64,000 nucleotides of DNA from Halomonas halocynthiae DSM 14573 (GCF_000425725.1 NZ_AUDZ01000013.1:186001-250000); one strand, 5' to 3'; shown: positions 39,805-49,438, numbered from the stretch's first letter. Translations and numbers: made by a program. Notes: generated by a model not told the origin, from the letters alone.

Positions 39805-40968
39805 TCAGCGCCGTGCCATCCACTGCCTGGGGTTAATCGGCTTGCCGTTGCGGCGTACTTCAAAATACAGGCTAGCGATAGGCTGCCCGCCGCTAGAGCC
39901 CACGGCCCCCAGCGTATGACCACGTTGCACCGGCTGGCCAACGTCTACCGAAAAGTGCTGTAGGTGCGCATGTAGCGTCATGACGTTGTCACCGTGGTCA
40001 ATGATTAACATGTTACCAAAGCCGCGCATCCAGTCGGCAAACACCACGCGGCCGGCATGTACTGCCGTGACGGGGGTGCCTTCACTGGCGGCGATAACGA
40101 GCCCGTTACGGTGTACTCCCCGGCCATGACGAAACCCTGAAATAATTCGCCCCTGGGCTGGCCAGGGCAAATCTCCTCGGGTTTGTTCGATACCTGTAGA
40201 GGGCGGTGGGCGGTTCATACGTGCCAGCTTTTCTTGAACCTGCTGCAAAATACGTTCGGCATGAGCGCGATCTTGGTCCAGTTTCACCAAGCGCGCTTCT
40301 TCGCTGGCGTATTGCTCGTTCAATTGTTTGACCAGCGTTTCACGCTGGGCCACTTGGCGCGCTAAATCAGCGCTGGTTTGCTCAAGAGACTCGGCCAGAA
40401 TATTCAGCTCATTGTCTCGTTCATGGAGCGTTTGGGTGTTTTCAGCCACCGCACTTTCTAGCTGGGCCAGTGTGTTGAGAATGGTTTGGCGAGCCCGAGT
40501 GAGATGATTAAGGTAGGTCTGGATGCGGTCAAGCTGCGCCGGATCATCCTGGTTGAGCAGCAGTTTAAGCTGTGGCGTCTGGCCCAGCCGATAGAGAGCA
40601 TCCAGCTGTTCTGCCAGTGCTTGCAGTTGCTCTTCTTGCGCGCGGTTAAGGTGCTCCTGACGCGCTTGTAGTTCACCGATGCTGAGCTCTAGGGTGTTTT
40701 GCTCTTCCTGTAGCGCAGACAGCCGCTGGTGAGTGTCGGCCAGCTTGGTTTCCAGCGCGCGCAGTTCGGCGCTGGCACTGTCGCGGGCCGAATGAGTGGT
40801 CGCCAGGTCGCGGTTGGCATTCTTGATCTGCTGGCCGATGTCATCAAGTGTGGCCTTGGCCTGATTAACGCTTTGGCCTGCCGCATACATCGGCAGCAGG
40901 CATAGCCCAAGCACTGCGGCTAGCAGCGTGGTTTTCAGGCGCGAACGTTGGGCCAAGGCCAATCGCAC
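39805..40968 (-). CDS. envC: Murein hydrolase activator EnvC-like (LytM/M23 domain)
   Basis: 387 residues: signal peptide (about 1-30), long coiled coil (about 35-250, many Gln/Glu/Leu heptads), then a C-terminal M23 domain (about 275-385; NGLVIAASEGTPVTAVHAG, FGNMLIIDHGD, YFEVRRNGKPINP). The first zinc ligand region is NGLVIAA rather than HxGxD, consistent with a non-catalytic activator of amidases. Four bases after gpmI, so the two genes are coupled. Confidence 0.92.
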   Translation of the reverse strand: MRLALAQRSRLKTTLLAAVLGLCLLPMYAAGQSVNQAKATLDDIGQQIKNANRDLATTHSARDSASAELRALETKLADTHQRLSALQEEQNTLELSIGELQARQEHLNRAQEEQLQALAEQLDALYRLGQTPQLKLLLNQDDPAQLDRIQTYLNHLTRARQTILNTLAQLESAVAENTQTLHERDNELNILAESLEQTSADLARQVAQRETLVKQLNEQYASEEARLVKLDQDRAHAERILQQVQEKLARMNRPPPSTGIEQTRGDLPWPAQGRIISGFRHGRGVHRNGLVIAASEGTPVTAVHAGRVVFADWMRGFGNMLIIDHGDNVMTLHAHLQHFSVDVGQPVQRGHTLGAVGSSGGQPIASLYFEVRRNGKPINPRQWMARR

Positions 40969-40972
40969 TCCC

Positions 40973-42547
40973 TTAGGCCTCGCGAATCAGGCTTAGGCCG
41001 GTCATTTCCGCGGGTATTGGCTGATTCATCAGCGTTAGCAGGGTGGGGGCGATATCACATAGCCTGCCGTCGGGCGCTAGCTCAAGTGAGCGCTGGCCGA
41101 CATAAACCAGCGGCACCGGAAAGGTGGTGTGTGCGGTTTGGGGTGCGCCAGTATCGGGGTTGACCATTTGCTCGGCGTTACCGTGATCGGCGGTGACCAA
41201 GCAAGCGCCGCCCGCTTTCTCGATGGCTTCCACCACGCGGGCAATGCAAGCATCTACGGCTTCAATGGCTGCTACAGCCGCCTCGAAATCGCCGGTATGA
41301 CCGACCATGTCGCCGTTGGCGTAGTTACACACGATCAGGTCATGGTCGCCCGACGCAATAGCAGCGACTAGCCGATCAGTGACCTCGACGGCGCTCATTT
41401 CGGGCTTTTCGTCGTAGGTTTTCACGTCCTGGGGCGAGGGCACCAGAATGCGGGTTTCGCCCTGATATTCCTCTTCGCGGCCGCCAGAGAAGAAAAACGT
41501 TACATGAGCGTATTTCTCGGTTTCGGCAATACGAAGCTGAGTGAGGCCGCGTTGCTCCATCAACTCACCCAGGGTGTTGTTGAGCGTGGCTGGCGGAAAG
41601 GCAATTGATGTTGCGATATCTGCCGCGTACTGAGTCAGGCTGACCAGCCCGTTACCCGCCAACTGTGGGCGCAGGTTACGGCTGAAACCGGTGAAATCGT
41701 CGTCAACAAATGCGCGGCTCAGCTCGCGGGCACGGTCAGAGCGGAAGTTCAGGAACAACAGCGCATCGCCATCTTCCACATGCACAGGCTGGCCGTGGGG
41801 AGTAATGGCTGTGGCCGTGACAAACTCGTCATTCTCGTCACGGGCATAGGCTGCCTGCAGCCCAGCCAGAGCCGTTGTGGCCTGATAGCTGGCATGCCCT
41901 TCCGTAACTAGGCGATAGGCCTGTTCAACGCGGTCCCAGCGGTTGTCGCGGTCCAGAGCGAAATAGCGTCCGATCAGCGAGGCGATAAACCCGTGTTCGG
42001 CACCAACCAGCTCAGCCAGACGAGCGTTAAGCCGCTCAATAGACGCCTGGGCACTGCGTGGCGGCGTGTCGCGGCCATCCAAAAACGCATGCAGGTAAAT
42101 CTGTTTAGCGCCGCGCGCTGCCGCTAGCTCGGCCACCGCGATGATGTGGTCTTCATGGCTGTGTACGCCGCCGGGCGACAGCAGGCCCATTAAATGTACG
42201 GCCTTGCCCGCCGCCACCGCGGCATCAATAGGCGCTGTTAATACCGAGTTGGCTGCCAGTTCGCCATCTTCTATCGCCTTGGTGATGCGGGTGAAGTCTT
42301 GGTAGACAATGCGTCCTGCACCCAGGTTCATATGGCCAACTTCAGAGTTACCCATTTGGCCATCGGGCAGCCCTACATTGCGGCCATCAGTATGAATCAG
42401 CGTTGCAGGGCGCTCACGCTGCAGCTTGTCCATGGTGGGCGTGTTGGCCGCCATAATGGCATTGTGTACGGCGTCTGGGTTGTGTCCGTAGCCATCAAGG
42501 ATGATCAGCGCCACGGGGCGGGCAGTAGAGGTGGTAGCATCGTTCAT
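40973..42547 (-). CDS. gpmI: 2,3-bisphosphoglycerate-independent phosphoglycerate mutase
   Basis: 524 residues, glycolysis/gluconeogenesis; alkaline-phosphatase-superfamily metalloenzyme. Seen: [12 protein letters not shown], the phosphoserine motif [40 protein letters not shown]. Divergent from the rhodanese gene; leads gpmI-envC-ctpA. Confidence 0.97.
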   Translation of the reverse strand: MNDATTSTARPVALIILDGYGHNPDAVHNAIMAANTPTMDKLQRERPATLIHTDGRNVGLPDGQMGNSEVGHMNLGAGRIVYQDFTRITKAIEDGELAANSVLTAPIDAAVAAGKAVHLMGLLSPGGVHSHEDHIIAVAELAAARGAKQIYLHAFLDGRDTPPRSAQASIERLNARLAELVGAEHGFIASLIGRYFALDRDNRWDRVEQAYRLVTEGHASYQATTALAGLQAAYARDENDEFVTATAITPHGQPVHVEDGDALLFLNFRSDRARELSRAFVDDDFTGFSRNLRPQLAGNGLVSLTQYAADIATSIAFPPATLNNTLGELMEQRGLTQLRIAETEKYAHVTFFFSGGREEEYQGETRILVPSPQDVKTYDEKPEMSAVEVTDRLVAAIASGDHDLIVCNYANGDMVGHTGDFEAAVAAIEAVDACIARVVEAIEKAGGACLVTADHGNAEQMVNPDTGAPQTAHTTFPVPLVYVGQRSLELAPDGRLCDIAPTLLTLMNQPIPAEMTGLSLIREA

Positions 42548-42781
42548 GGTTTGTCTCGTGTTGGGGCCTGACCCGATCCCAGCAGCAAGTGTGACTGGGG
42601 TCGCGACTTGTCTTCGCTTACGGCATCATATCGCATGGCCTTACCAGACGTCATTTGGTACACCCTTTGAGTCGTGGAGCTACGGCTTCATGTATACTAA
42701 CCGCGCTGATGTATCGGACACTGTTATCACGACTTACTACCGCGCACCTGACACGCACCTGACAAGAGTTTAGCCTACGTC

Positions 42782-43204
42782 ATGATTGACCAGATTATTG
42801 AATTTGTAATGAATAACCCGCTGCTGGTGGGTGCCTTTGTTGTGGTGCTGCTGGCCTGGCTGGTTTATGAGATGCGTAGTGCTCAGTCTAATGGCGTGAG
42901 CACCAGCGAGGCGACCCAGTTGATCAACCGCGAAGATGCCATTGTGGTAGATACCCGCGAGGCCAAGGACTTCAAAACCGGCCATATTGCTGGTGCGCGC
43001 AATATTCCCCAGAGCCGTCTGGAGGATCGTATGAGCGAGCTCGACAAGTTCAAGAGCGAGCCGATCATTATTGTGTGCAAAACTGGTCAAACCGCGGGCG
43101 CTGCCCAGGCCAAACTGAGTAAAGCCGGTTTTGAGCGCGTCTTTAAACTGCAGGGTGGCATTATGCAGTGGCAGTCAGACAGCTTGCCGCTGGTTAGGAA
43201 GTAA
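42782..43204 (+). CDS. yibN: Membrane-anchored rhodanese-like protein (YibN-like)
   Basis: 140 residues. N-terminal transmembrane helix (about 14-28, LLVGAFVVVLLAWLV), then a rhodanese domain with active-site loop CKTGQTAG (Cys about 99). Upstream of secB as in E. coli, but grxC, which usually sits between, is absent. Exact sulfur substrate is unknown. Confidence 0.9.
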   Translation: MIDQIIEFVMNNPLLVGAFVVVLLAWLVYEMRSAQSNGVSTSEATQLINREDAIVVDTREAKDFKTGHIAGARNIPQSRLEDRMSELDKFKSEPIIIVCKTGQTAGAAQAKLSKAGFERVFKLQGGIMQWQSDSLPLVRK

Positions 43205-43248
43205 ACAGCCCAATCATTTCGAATCATTGACCCAAAAGGACAGTATTC

Positions 43249-43773
43249 ATGGCAGAAGACAACACGCCAAACGCAGCCAACGGACAGGCTGGCCAGGCCG
43301 GTGATGCAGAGCGCCCGCAAGTGCAGTTTTCTATGCAGCGCGTTTATGTAAAAGATATTTCTTTTGAAGCGCCGAACTCGCCAACCATCTTTGAAGCGGG
43401 CTTCAAGCCTAAGGTTGGGCTAGACCTTAACACCAGCTCGCGCCACATCCGTGACGACCTCTACGAAGTGGTGGTCAAAGTTACCGCGCAAGTGACCCAC
43501 AATGAAGACGGTGCAACGTCTTTTCTGGCCGAAGTTGAGCAAGCCGGTCTGTTCCGCATCGGTGGCATTGAAGGGGCTCAGCTAGACCACACTCTGGGCG
43601 CGTTCTGCCCTAACCTGCTGTTCCCGTATGCCCGCGAGTGCATCGATAACCTGGTTAACCGTGGTGGTTTCCCGCCGCTGATGCTGGCGCCGGTTAACTT
43701 TGAAGCTATCTACGCTCAGCGTAAGAAGCAGGACGTTGAACAGCAGGGCGACAACGCGCCCTCGGCTGAGTAA
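43249..43773 (+). CDS. secB: Protein-export chaperone SecB
   Basis: 174 residues. Seen: FSMQRVYVKDISFEAPNSP, the central EAGFKPKVGLDLNTSS, a GAFCPNLLFPYARECI core and RGGFPPLMLAPVNFEAIY near the C-terminus, all standard SecB. It has a longer N-terminal Ala/Gly/Asn tail and a polar C-terminal tail than the E. coli protein. Holds unfolded preproteins for SecA. Confidence 0.97.
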   Translation: MAEDNTPNAANGQAGQAGDAERPQVQFSMQRVYVKDISFEAPNSPTIFEAGFKPKVGLDLNTSSRHIRDDLYEVVVKVTAQVTHNEDGATSFLAEVEQAGLFRIGGIEGAQLDHTLGAFCPNLLFPYARECIDNLVNRGGFPPLMLAPVNFEAIYAQRKKQDVEQQGDNAPSAE

Positions 43774-43781
43774 GGCAACCG

Positions 43782-44513
43782 ATGACGGTTCGCGGACCGC
43801 GCATCCACCTCGCCGCCGAGCTAATAGCCGGCGGCGAGGTCGTTCTGCCTGAAGGGCCGGCACGTCATGTTGCCCGAGTGCTGCGGTTGGGCACGGGCGC
43901 ACCGTTGCGGTTGTTTGATGGTAACGGCAACGAAGCGTGCGCCGTGCTGGTCGAAGCCGAACGCAAGCGCGTAGTGGCACGCATAGAAAGCGTTACCGAA
44001 GGGCTGGGCGAGTCGCCGTTGGCGGTACACCTGGGCCAGGCGATCTCGAAGGGCGACCGGATGGACTACGCCATTCAGAAAGCCGTTGAGTTGGGGGTTG
44101 CCGCCATTACGCCGCTCTATACCGAGCACGGTGACGTGCGCCTCAAAGGCGACCGCGAAGCCAAAAAGCTCGCCCACTGGCAAGCCGTTGCTGCCAGCGC
44201 TTGCGAGCAATGTGGCCGTGCTACCTTGCCTCCTGTTCATCCACCCATGGCACTGGCTGATTGGCTGGCGCTACGCAACGAAGCACTGCGGCTGGTGCTA
44301 CACCCTGGGACTCCCGGTGCGTTAGAGCGCCAAGACACTCCAGCAAGCGCTGCTCTGTTGATAGGCCCCGAAGGCGGGCTTAGCGCTGCAGAAGTAGCAA
44401 ACGCCCAGGCTGCCAGCTTCGACGCCCTCACCCTTGGCCCACGTATCCTGCGTACCGAAACCGCCCCCGTTGTCGCGCTAGCGCTGCTACAGGACCGGTT
44501 CGGGGATTTTTGA
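43782..44513 (+). CDS. rsmE: 16S rRNA m3U1498 methyltransferase
   Basis: 243 residues, SPOUT-class methyltransferase. N-terminal PUA-like region (ARHVARVLRLGTG), SKGDRMDYAIQKAVELG, and the knot motif LIGPEGGLSAAEV followed by LGPRILRTETAPVVAL. Starts 8 bp after secB. In many gammaproteobacteria gshB comes next; here the accessory region begins immediately after the stop codon. Confidence 0.96.
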   Translation: MTVRGPRIHLAAELIAGGEVVLPEGPARHVARVLRLGTGAPLRLFDGNGNEACAVLVEAERKRVVARIESVTEGLGESPLAVHLGQAISKGDRMDYAIQKAVELGVAAITPLYTEHGDVRLKGDREAKKLAHWQAVAASACEQCGRATLPPVHPPMALADWLALRNEALRLVLHPGTPGALERQDTPASAALLIGPEGGLSAAEVANAQAASFDALTLGPRILRTETAPVVALALLQDRFGDF

Positions 44514-44552
44514 GGAATAACGCTCGCTTAAGGGGTGAACAACGTATCTTGT

Positions 44553-44653
44553 GTTTAACGCCGCCATAAGCGGTGAGCAATAGCTTGCTAAAATGTGAAA
44601 CGAAGTGGAACCGAGCAAGCTGTTACGAATCCGACTTAATGGCCTTGTTAAAT
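44553..44653 (-). repeat. attC: Integron attC-like site closing the HerA-OLD cassette
   Basis: On the minus strand R'' is ATTTAAC (44653-44647) just after the OLD gene, and R' is GTTAAAC (44559-44553), both exact to RYYYAAC and GTTRRRY. The arms are clearly palindromic: ATTTAAC-AAG-GCCATTAAG opposite GTTTAAC-GCC-GCCATAAG, and inner AGCTTGCT opposite AGCAAGCT. 101 bp, within the known size range. Best structural match of the sites in this cluster. Confidence 0.8.
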
Positions 44654-44670
44654 GGCCGATTCCAACCAAA

Positions 44671-46506
44671 CTATTTCCGAATAAACTCAACTAAATCTTT
44701 CAGTTTATTTTCTAGGTCATGCATCGAACAATGTGTTTTATCGAGCTTATCGACTACCGCTTTAGCAATAGGTACTTTTTTTCTTGCATAACTTAAAGCA
44801 ATATTACTCAATGAAGGTGCATCTGGCTGAGTAGCATCATCAAATTGATAACAATCGGAAATAGCTTTATCGAATGAATCAAATTTTTCGAATATAAAGT
44901 CTGAAGCTTGAGTTGATTTTAACGACAGTTTCTTATGGTTATTTCCCTGACCAATTGATTCACGCTTGAAACCTTGACTAGTTAAAATATCAAAGAATAG
45001 ATCTTTGCAAATATAATTCTCAATTTCACGACCTTCCGTAATCCACACTTTGACATAATCATCTAATGTTGAATCTAAACCAGCATTATCAGCATTGGCT
45101 GTTCGAAGTTTATCCAACATAGAACTTAGATATGCTTTAAAACCCTCATCATCTCGGTCTGCTTGCGAAGAACAATCAGAATCGGCAATCAAGCATGCCT
45201 TCCTACTGGTGCTAAAAATATTAATTAGATTTTCACCAATATCATCTAGTACTGTGAAAGAGGCTAAGTTTGTACCACCAAAGTATAAGAAGGAGTAGTC
45301 TTTTCCTTCTTTCAGTTCTCCGTCAGAATATATATCAATCCATTTTTTCAAGTAAATCCTATCACTAGGCCCTTCAACCCATAAAACAGTATTAGCTTGA
45401 AGTATTTGAGAAGCTTTTACGCCCAATGAATCTAATGTTTCATAATACTTGATTACATTGTCATTCGGGGTAATCGAGCTTGCGCCATTGGGCGATTTTA
45501 AAGTTCTGTATACAGCCCAGTTTTCATTTAGGCAGTCAATAAGGGATGGAGAATGAGTAGTGATAAAGAATCTATGATTTATTAGCTCTTTCTCAAAAAT
45601 ACTTATAAGTTTAACTACTGCTTCTGGGTGTAAATTGGCTTCTGGTTCTTCAAGAAAGACGTTTAAATTGACTTCCTTGTTAATCCAAAGGTGTGATAGC
45701 AACATCACTATTTGAGAAACCCCAGTACCTAACTGATCTAAAGAAAAGGATAGTCCTGATGTAAACTCAAGATTTAAATCCTTATCTACAACTTCAATAT
45801 TAGTTACTTGCTCAGATAAAATATCAGTTAGCCACAGCTTAATTTGTTTTTTATATCCAGCCCAGTTTGATGGAGTTGCTCTGTCGAGTCTTAACTTATC
45901 AAGCTCTTCAATAATTTTTGCGCCATCAAAATAGTAGCTTTGCTCATTATTCGAATTACGCGAGTGATGTCGAATAGGGTCAACAAATACCAATGAATTT
46001 AAGAAACTTCTCCAATAAAATTCATTATCACTAAACCCTGCTACATCGTCAGTCGGGTCTATCCATGTATCTGCTTCCAAATCAGAACAGATTAAATTAC
46101 TATCATTGAAGATATGCTTACCATTAACCTTCATGTTTAAAACAGATGTATTAGAACTAACGTCATGGTAGCAATCTAGCGTAACTTCATTCTCACTTAC
46201 CGTATAAGAAATTTTATCATTTTCCGTGAAGATATTATCGTTTGAAAGTAAAATTTCACAGTTAATTTTCTCCTTTTCCCAGCCCCATGTTTGGCTTTCA
46301 TCAAGTTCAGTGGCAACTGAAATCGCAGTTCCAACATTCAGGTTTTCACTAGCTATACTTTTTAAGTAATTAAAATATTTCGCTAAATTAGATTTCCCTG
46401 AGTTATTTGGTCCAATAATTAAGTTAATTGACTTTAAGCCGCTCATATAGACGCCATTTAAATCATATGAGCGCCAACCACAAAGTTTTATGGAGTCAAT
46501 CTTCAT
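44671..46506 (-). CDS. OLD-family-like ABC-type ATPase with TOPRIM nuclease domain
   Basis: 611 residues. ATPase domain: Walker A GPNNSGKS (32-39), a signature-like LGTGVSQ (259-265), Walker B VFLEEPEANLHPEA (283-296) and a THSPSLID H-loop (317-324). C-terminal TOPRIM-like domain: WVEGPSDRIYL with Glu378, ADSD with Asp442/Asp444, and EGREIENYI (Glu494/Glu496), the acidic set expected for metal-dependent cleavage. Compare OLD nucleases and the GajA subunit of Gabija. Its ATG overlaps the HerA-gene stop by 4 bp, so the two are coupled. AT-rich with codon use unlike neighbours. Predicted role: defence or DNA repair nuclease; function not tested. Confidence 0.82.
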   Translation of the reverse strand: MKIDSIKLCGWRSYDLNGVYMSGLKSINLIIGPNNSGKSNLAKYFNYLKSIASENLNVGTAISVATELDESQTWGWEKEKINCEILLSNDNIFTENDKISYTVSENEVTLDCYHDVSSNTSVLNMKVNGKHIFNDSNLICSDLEADTWIDPTDDVAGFSDNEFYWRSFLNSLVFVDPIRHHSRNSNNEQSYYFDGAKIIEELDKLRLDRATPSNWAGYKKQIKLWLTDILSEQVTNIEVVDKDLNLEFTSGLSFSLDQLGTGVSQIVMLLSHLWINKEVNLNVFLEEPEANLHPEAVVKLISIFEKELINHRFFITTHSPSLIDCLNENWAVYRTLKSPNGASSITPNDNVIKYYETLDSLGVKASQILQANTVLWVEGPSDRIYLKKWIDIYSDGELKEGKDYSFLYFGGTNLASFTVLDDIGENLINIFSTSRKACLIADSDCSSQADRDDEGFKAYLSSMLDKLRTANADNAGLDSTLDDYVKVWITEGREIENYICKDLFFDILTSQGFKRESIGQGNNHKKLSLKSTQASDFIFEKFDSFDKAISDCYQFDDATQPDAPSLSNIALSYARKKVPIAKAVVDKLDKTHCSMHDLENKLKDLVEFIRK

Positions 46507-48155
46507 TTAGATTTTTCCTGCTTATGCCAAGAGTCAACCAAGGCTTTTAATGAATAGCTCTCAGGCTTCCCTAACTTCCAAGACTTATGATATCTAACAT
46601 CATTACTTCTAGGCATTGGGTTAGGCTCTCGAAATTGAACTTTTCTTGGTAAATTAATTGAATCTCCAGAAACAAATGCTTCACCGTCTCTAAGGCTAGG
46701 TAAGAAGTCAACTTGACCAGCTAATGTGTCTGGCAATAACCTTTTAATCTTGTTTTGGTCTAGATCATTGGTAAGTCGAAGGGCAATGTATGTACCACAT
46801 TGCGATAACACTGTCGTAGAAACATTTGATGGGCGTTGGGTAACAACTGTCAAACCAATACCGTACTTCCTGCCTTCTTTAGCAATTCTTTCAACCCGTT
46901 CTTTTGCTATGTTGAATTTTGAATCGCTTTCTTCTGGAATATAAGTGTGAGCTTCTTCTAATACTAAGTTAAGAGGAATGTTTTCAGGGTCTATATCCCA
47001 ATATTTAAAATCGAAACACAATCTTGATATAACACCAACACATACAGCTCTTACTTCTGATGGCAAGCCACTTAAATCTAATATGTTTAAGTATGCTTCA
47101 GATTTAGCTAGGCCTAATATAAATTCAAAGTATTCGACTATTGAGGTTTCACTATTAATTTTCCTATGAAGAAATGAGTAACGAGTATCATGTCGAACAG
47201 CTTGGAGCTTTAGGAGAATGCTCTCATATGGTTTCTTGGCTGTGGCATTATTTTGAGCGTCTCTTTCAGTTACTATTTCATCTAAAAGAGTATCAATATT
47301 GAAAAATATTGGTGAATCTGCAGAAACTACTACATCATCAATATTTTGCTTTTTAGCTTCTATTTCTTTTTGTTTCGTTATAAGCCTTTTTATTATGGCT
47401 TTCTGATTAGATCCAGGCTCAAGATTATAAACACCGAAGAACTCTTCTAAATCTAAAAACCAGTATGGGAGTGTAAATTTATTCCAAGGAATTGCATTTG
47501 TTCTATTTTTAAAGTCTTCGTTTGGTGCTTTATCGTTATAGCCAAATGCTGAAGGGTATTCATTATGAATATCAAAAAATAATATTCTAGGGCACTCATA
47601 GCTTGATAATATTGATTGAACTATCGATGCAACGGTACAACTTTTACCACTACCTGTAGTACCCAATATGGCTGTATGCCGCCCCATTAGCTTATCTAAG
47701 TTTAAATACGTTTGATTATCATCGTTTGAATCAGTAACGCAAAAGTGCTCTTTGTCTTCTTCTAGGTCTATGCCTATTAATTGGTTTACTTGGTCACTGC
47801 TAAGAAAGTATGTATCACAATTTATTGTGGGAAGACGTTTGGTGCCTCGATTAAACTTACCATTAATAGCACAACCCAATATTGAAAGGGTTACTACTTT
47901 CCTCTCTTCCCTAACAATTTCAAACCCATCATCTGATCTTTTTGTTTTCTCAATTTCAGTGATCTGAACTTTGCTTATGGTACAAATTGTATTACCGTGC
48001 GCTCCGCCACAGTTAACATAAGCACCAACCTCAGCGCAGTGCTTTATACCTTGAAACTCGCGCTCTAGAATATCTGCATGAAGTATAATTGAGGCACCGT
48101 CAACTTCTTTAATTTTACCAAATTTTAATGCATCTTCTCTTAATGATGTTGTCAA
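46503..48155 (-). CDS. HerA-type hexameric DNA translocase ATPase
   Basis: 550 residues from TTG 48155, supported by a strong SD (AAGGAAG, 48168-48162) 6 nt upstream. An N-terminal HAS-barrel-like region (about 10-130) precedes Walker A GTTGSGKS (165-172), the HerA motif FFDIHNEY (193-200), Walker B LVLEEAHTYIP and the arginine-finger/sensor stretch TQRPSNVSTTVLSQC. HerA proteins pair with nucleases (NurA, SIR2, DUF4297) in repair and anti-phage systems; here the partner is the coupled OLD/TOPRIM protein. AT-rich DNA between GC-richer neighbours points to horizontal gain. Confidence 0.88.
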   Translation of the reverse strand: MTTSLREDALKFGKIKEVDGASIILHADILEREFQGIKHCAEVGAYVNCGGAHGNTICTISKVQITEIEKTKRSDDGFEIVREERKVVTLSILGCAINGKFNRGTKRLPTINCDTYFLSSDQVNQLIGIDLEEDKEHFCVTDSNDDNQTYLNLDKLMGRHTAILGTTGSGKSCTVASIVQSILSSYECPRILFFDIHNEYPSAFGYNDKAPNEDFKNRTNAIPWNKFTLPYWFLDLEEFFGVYNLEPGSNQKAIIKRLITKQKEIEAKKQNIDDVVVSADSPIFFNIDTLLDEIVTERDAQNNATAKKPYESILLKLQAVRHDTRYSFLHRKINSETSIVEYFEFILGLAKSEAYLNILDLSGLPSEVRAVCVGVISRLCFDFKYWDIDPENIPLNLVLEEAHTYIPEESDSKFNIAKERVERIAKEGRKYGIGLTVVTQRPSNVSTTVLSQCGTYIALRLTNDLDQNKIKRLLPDTLAGQVDFLPSLRDGEAFVSGDSINLPRKVQFREPNPMPRSNDVRYHKSWKLGKPESYSLKALVDSWHKQEKSK

Positions 48156-48659
48156 TTTATAACTTCCTTATTAGTTAGAGGATTTCGCCACAGTTTTAAG
48201 CTGAGGTTATGCAAGGCCATTTAACAGTGATTAGACTGCGCGTCCTGATATTGGATGAACAACCTTGCGCGTTCAATAATATTATCTGGCGCGCGTCATT
48301 TCCTCCAACTCATTGATTTTTCAAGCACCTAAATATAGTTCGGCCACCTATCCAGAGTTCGCGCGCTTGCGCGATTTGCCGGAACCAATAATACTGTATA
48401 GATATACAAAAAAGAAGCTGTTGTATGGATACGCAGACCAAGCCGCCAAAGCTTATGGATTGTGTCAAGGCTGCCATGTGGGTGACGCGTTACAGCCCGC
48501 GTACCGAGAAAACTTACTGCTATTGAATACGCGGTGTCATTCGCTTTCATGGTGTGCGTTACCCAGCCAGCATGGCTGTTTCCGAGGTCCGTGGTTTTAT
48601 GGAATAGAGGCGAAGCCGTTATGTCGCAGGCGTCGCCGTACTTAGCCTTGGTAGGAGTG
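48156..48659. other. 504-bp gap between the HerA and SDR genes, no convincing gene
   Basis: Two opposing open frames (48313-48645 plus, 48329-48676 minus) overlap each other; neither has a good SD or a recognisable product, and the minus one overlaps the SDR 3' end by 17 bp. The minus strand has an integron core-like GTTAAAT at 48223-48217 about 60 bp before the HerA start, with ATTGAAC 59 bp away (one mismatch to RYYYAAC), but the arms between do not pair well. TGTATA-ga-TATACA at about 48395-48408 is a small palindrome. It may hold a decayed cassette or a degenerate attC. Confidence 0.4.
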
Positions 48660-49403
48660 CTATGCGCTAAATCCACCGTCGGCCATTAAACTTGCGCCAG
48701 TAACATACCCCGCTTCAGTACTCGCTAAATAAGCTACCATGCTAGCAATTTCCTCGACAGTGCCGTAGCGAGATAACGCCATAAACCCCTTAAGTGTTTC
48801 GGCAAATTCACTGCTTTCTGGGTTCATTTCTGTGTTCACTGGCCCTGGCTGTACATTATTAATGGTTATTCCGCGTGGGCCTAAGTCCCGAGCCAGGCCT
48901 TTAACCAAGCCTTGCAGTGCGGATTTGCTCATGGCATAGACACCGCCACCAGCGACCGGCATACGCTCAGCATTGGTGCTGCCAATATTGATGATACGAC
49001 CTCCTTGCTGCATGTATTTGCTTGCCGCCTGCGTTGCAACAAATACTGCGCGGACATTTACCGCCAAGGTTTTATCGAAGTCTTCTAATGTAAATTCCTC
49101 AAGAGGTGCCATCAGCGCCACCCCAGCATTATTGACAAGAATATCAATGCCACCAAGTTCAGATACGGTGTGCTCAACTGCCGCTATAACGGCATTGGCA
49201 TCTGCGCTATCTGCCTGAATAGCAATTGCCTTTACACCCAGATTTTTGGCTAGTTCTACCATGTCTTCTGCGCGTTTCGCCGAGTTGGAATACGTTAAGG
49301 CGACATCTGCGCCACCCTGGGCGAAACGTGTAACGATGGCCGCGCCAATTCCACGACTGCCGCCTGTTACCAAAACGCGCTTTCCTTTAAATTGATGTTT
49401 CAT
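48660..49403 (-). CDS. SDR-family oxidoreductase (3-oxoacyl-ACP reductase-like)
   Basis: 247 residues, classical short-chain dehydrogenase. Seen: VTGGSRGIGAAIV (Rossmann glycine motif), NNAG, the catalytic Tyr/Lys as YAMSKSALQ, an Asn in the expected place, and a C-terminal AGYVTGASLMADGGFSA. Substrate cannot be read from sequence. It looks like a member of the cassette cluster: same strand, attC-like site immediately upstream, no relation to neighbours. Confidence 0.85.
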   Translation of the reverse strand: MKHQFKGKRVLVTGGSRGIGAAIVTRFAQGGADVALTYSNSAKRAEDMVELAKNLGVKAIAIQADSADANAVIAAVEHTVSELGGIDILVNNAGVALMAPLEEFTLEDFDKTLAVNVRAVFVATQAASKYMQQGGRIINIGSTNAERMPVAGGGVYAMSKSALQGLVKGLARDLGPRGITINNVQPGPVNTEMNPESSEFAETLKGFMALSRYGTVEEIASMVAYLASTEAGYVTGASLMADGGFSA

Positions 49404-49438
49404 GGTTCTCTTTCCATTATTGATGAATGATACGAAAT

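Noticed and set aside
42650..42700. Promoter TTGAGT...TATACT before the rhodanese gene
   Set aside because: Spacer would be 20 bp; too far from optimal to call.
48157..48290. A full attC site at the HerA upstream edge
   Set aside because: Only the GTTAAAT core is exact; the opposite ATTGAAC has a mismatch and the arms do not pair, so it is reported as doubtful and not called.
48313..48645. Plus-strand 110-codon frame in the HerA-SDR gap
   Set aside because: Overlaps an opposing frame of similar length, no SD, odd Arg-rich tail, orientation opposite to all cassettes.
48329..48676. Minus-strand 115-codon frame in the same gap
   Set aside because: Overlaps the SDR stop, no good SD, no recognisable product; left as non-coding.
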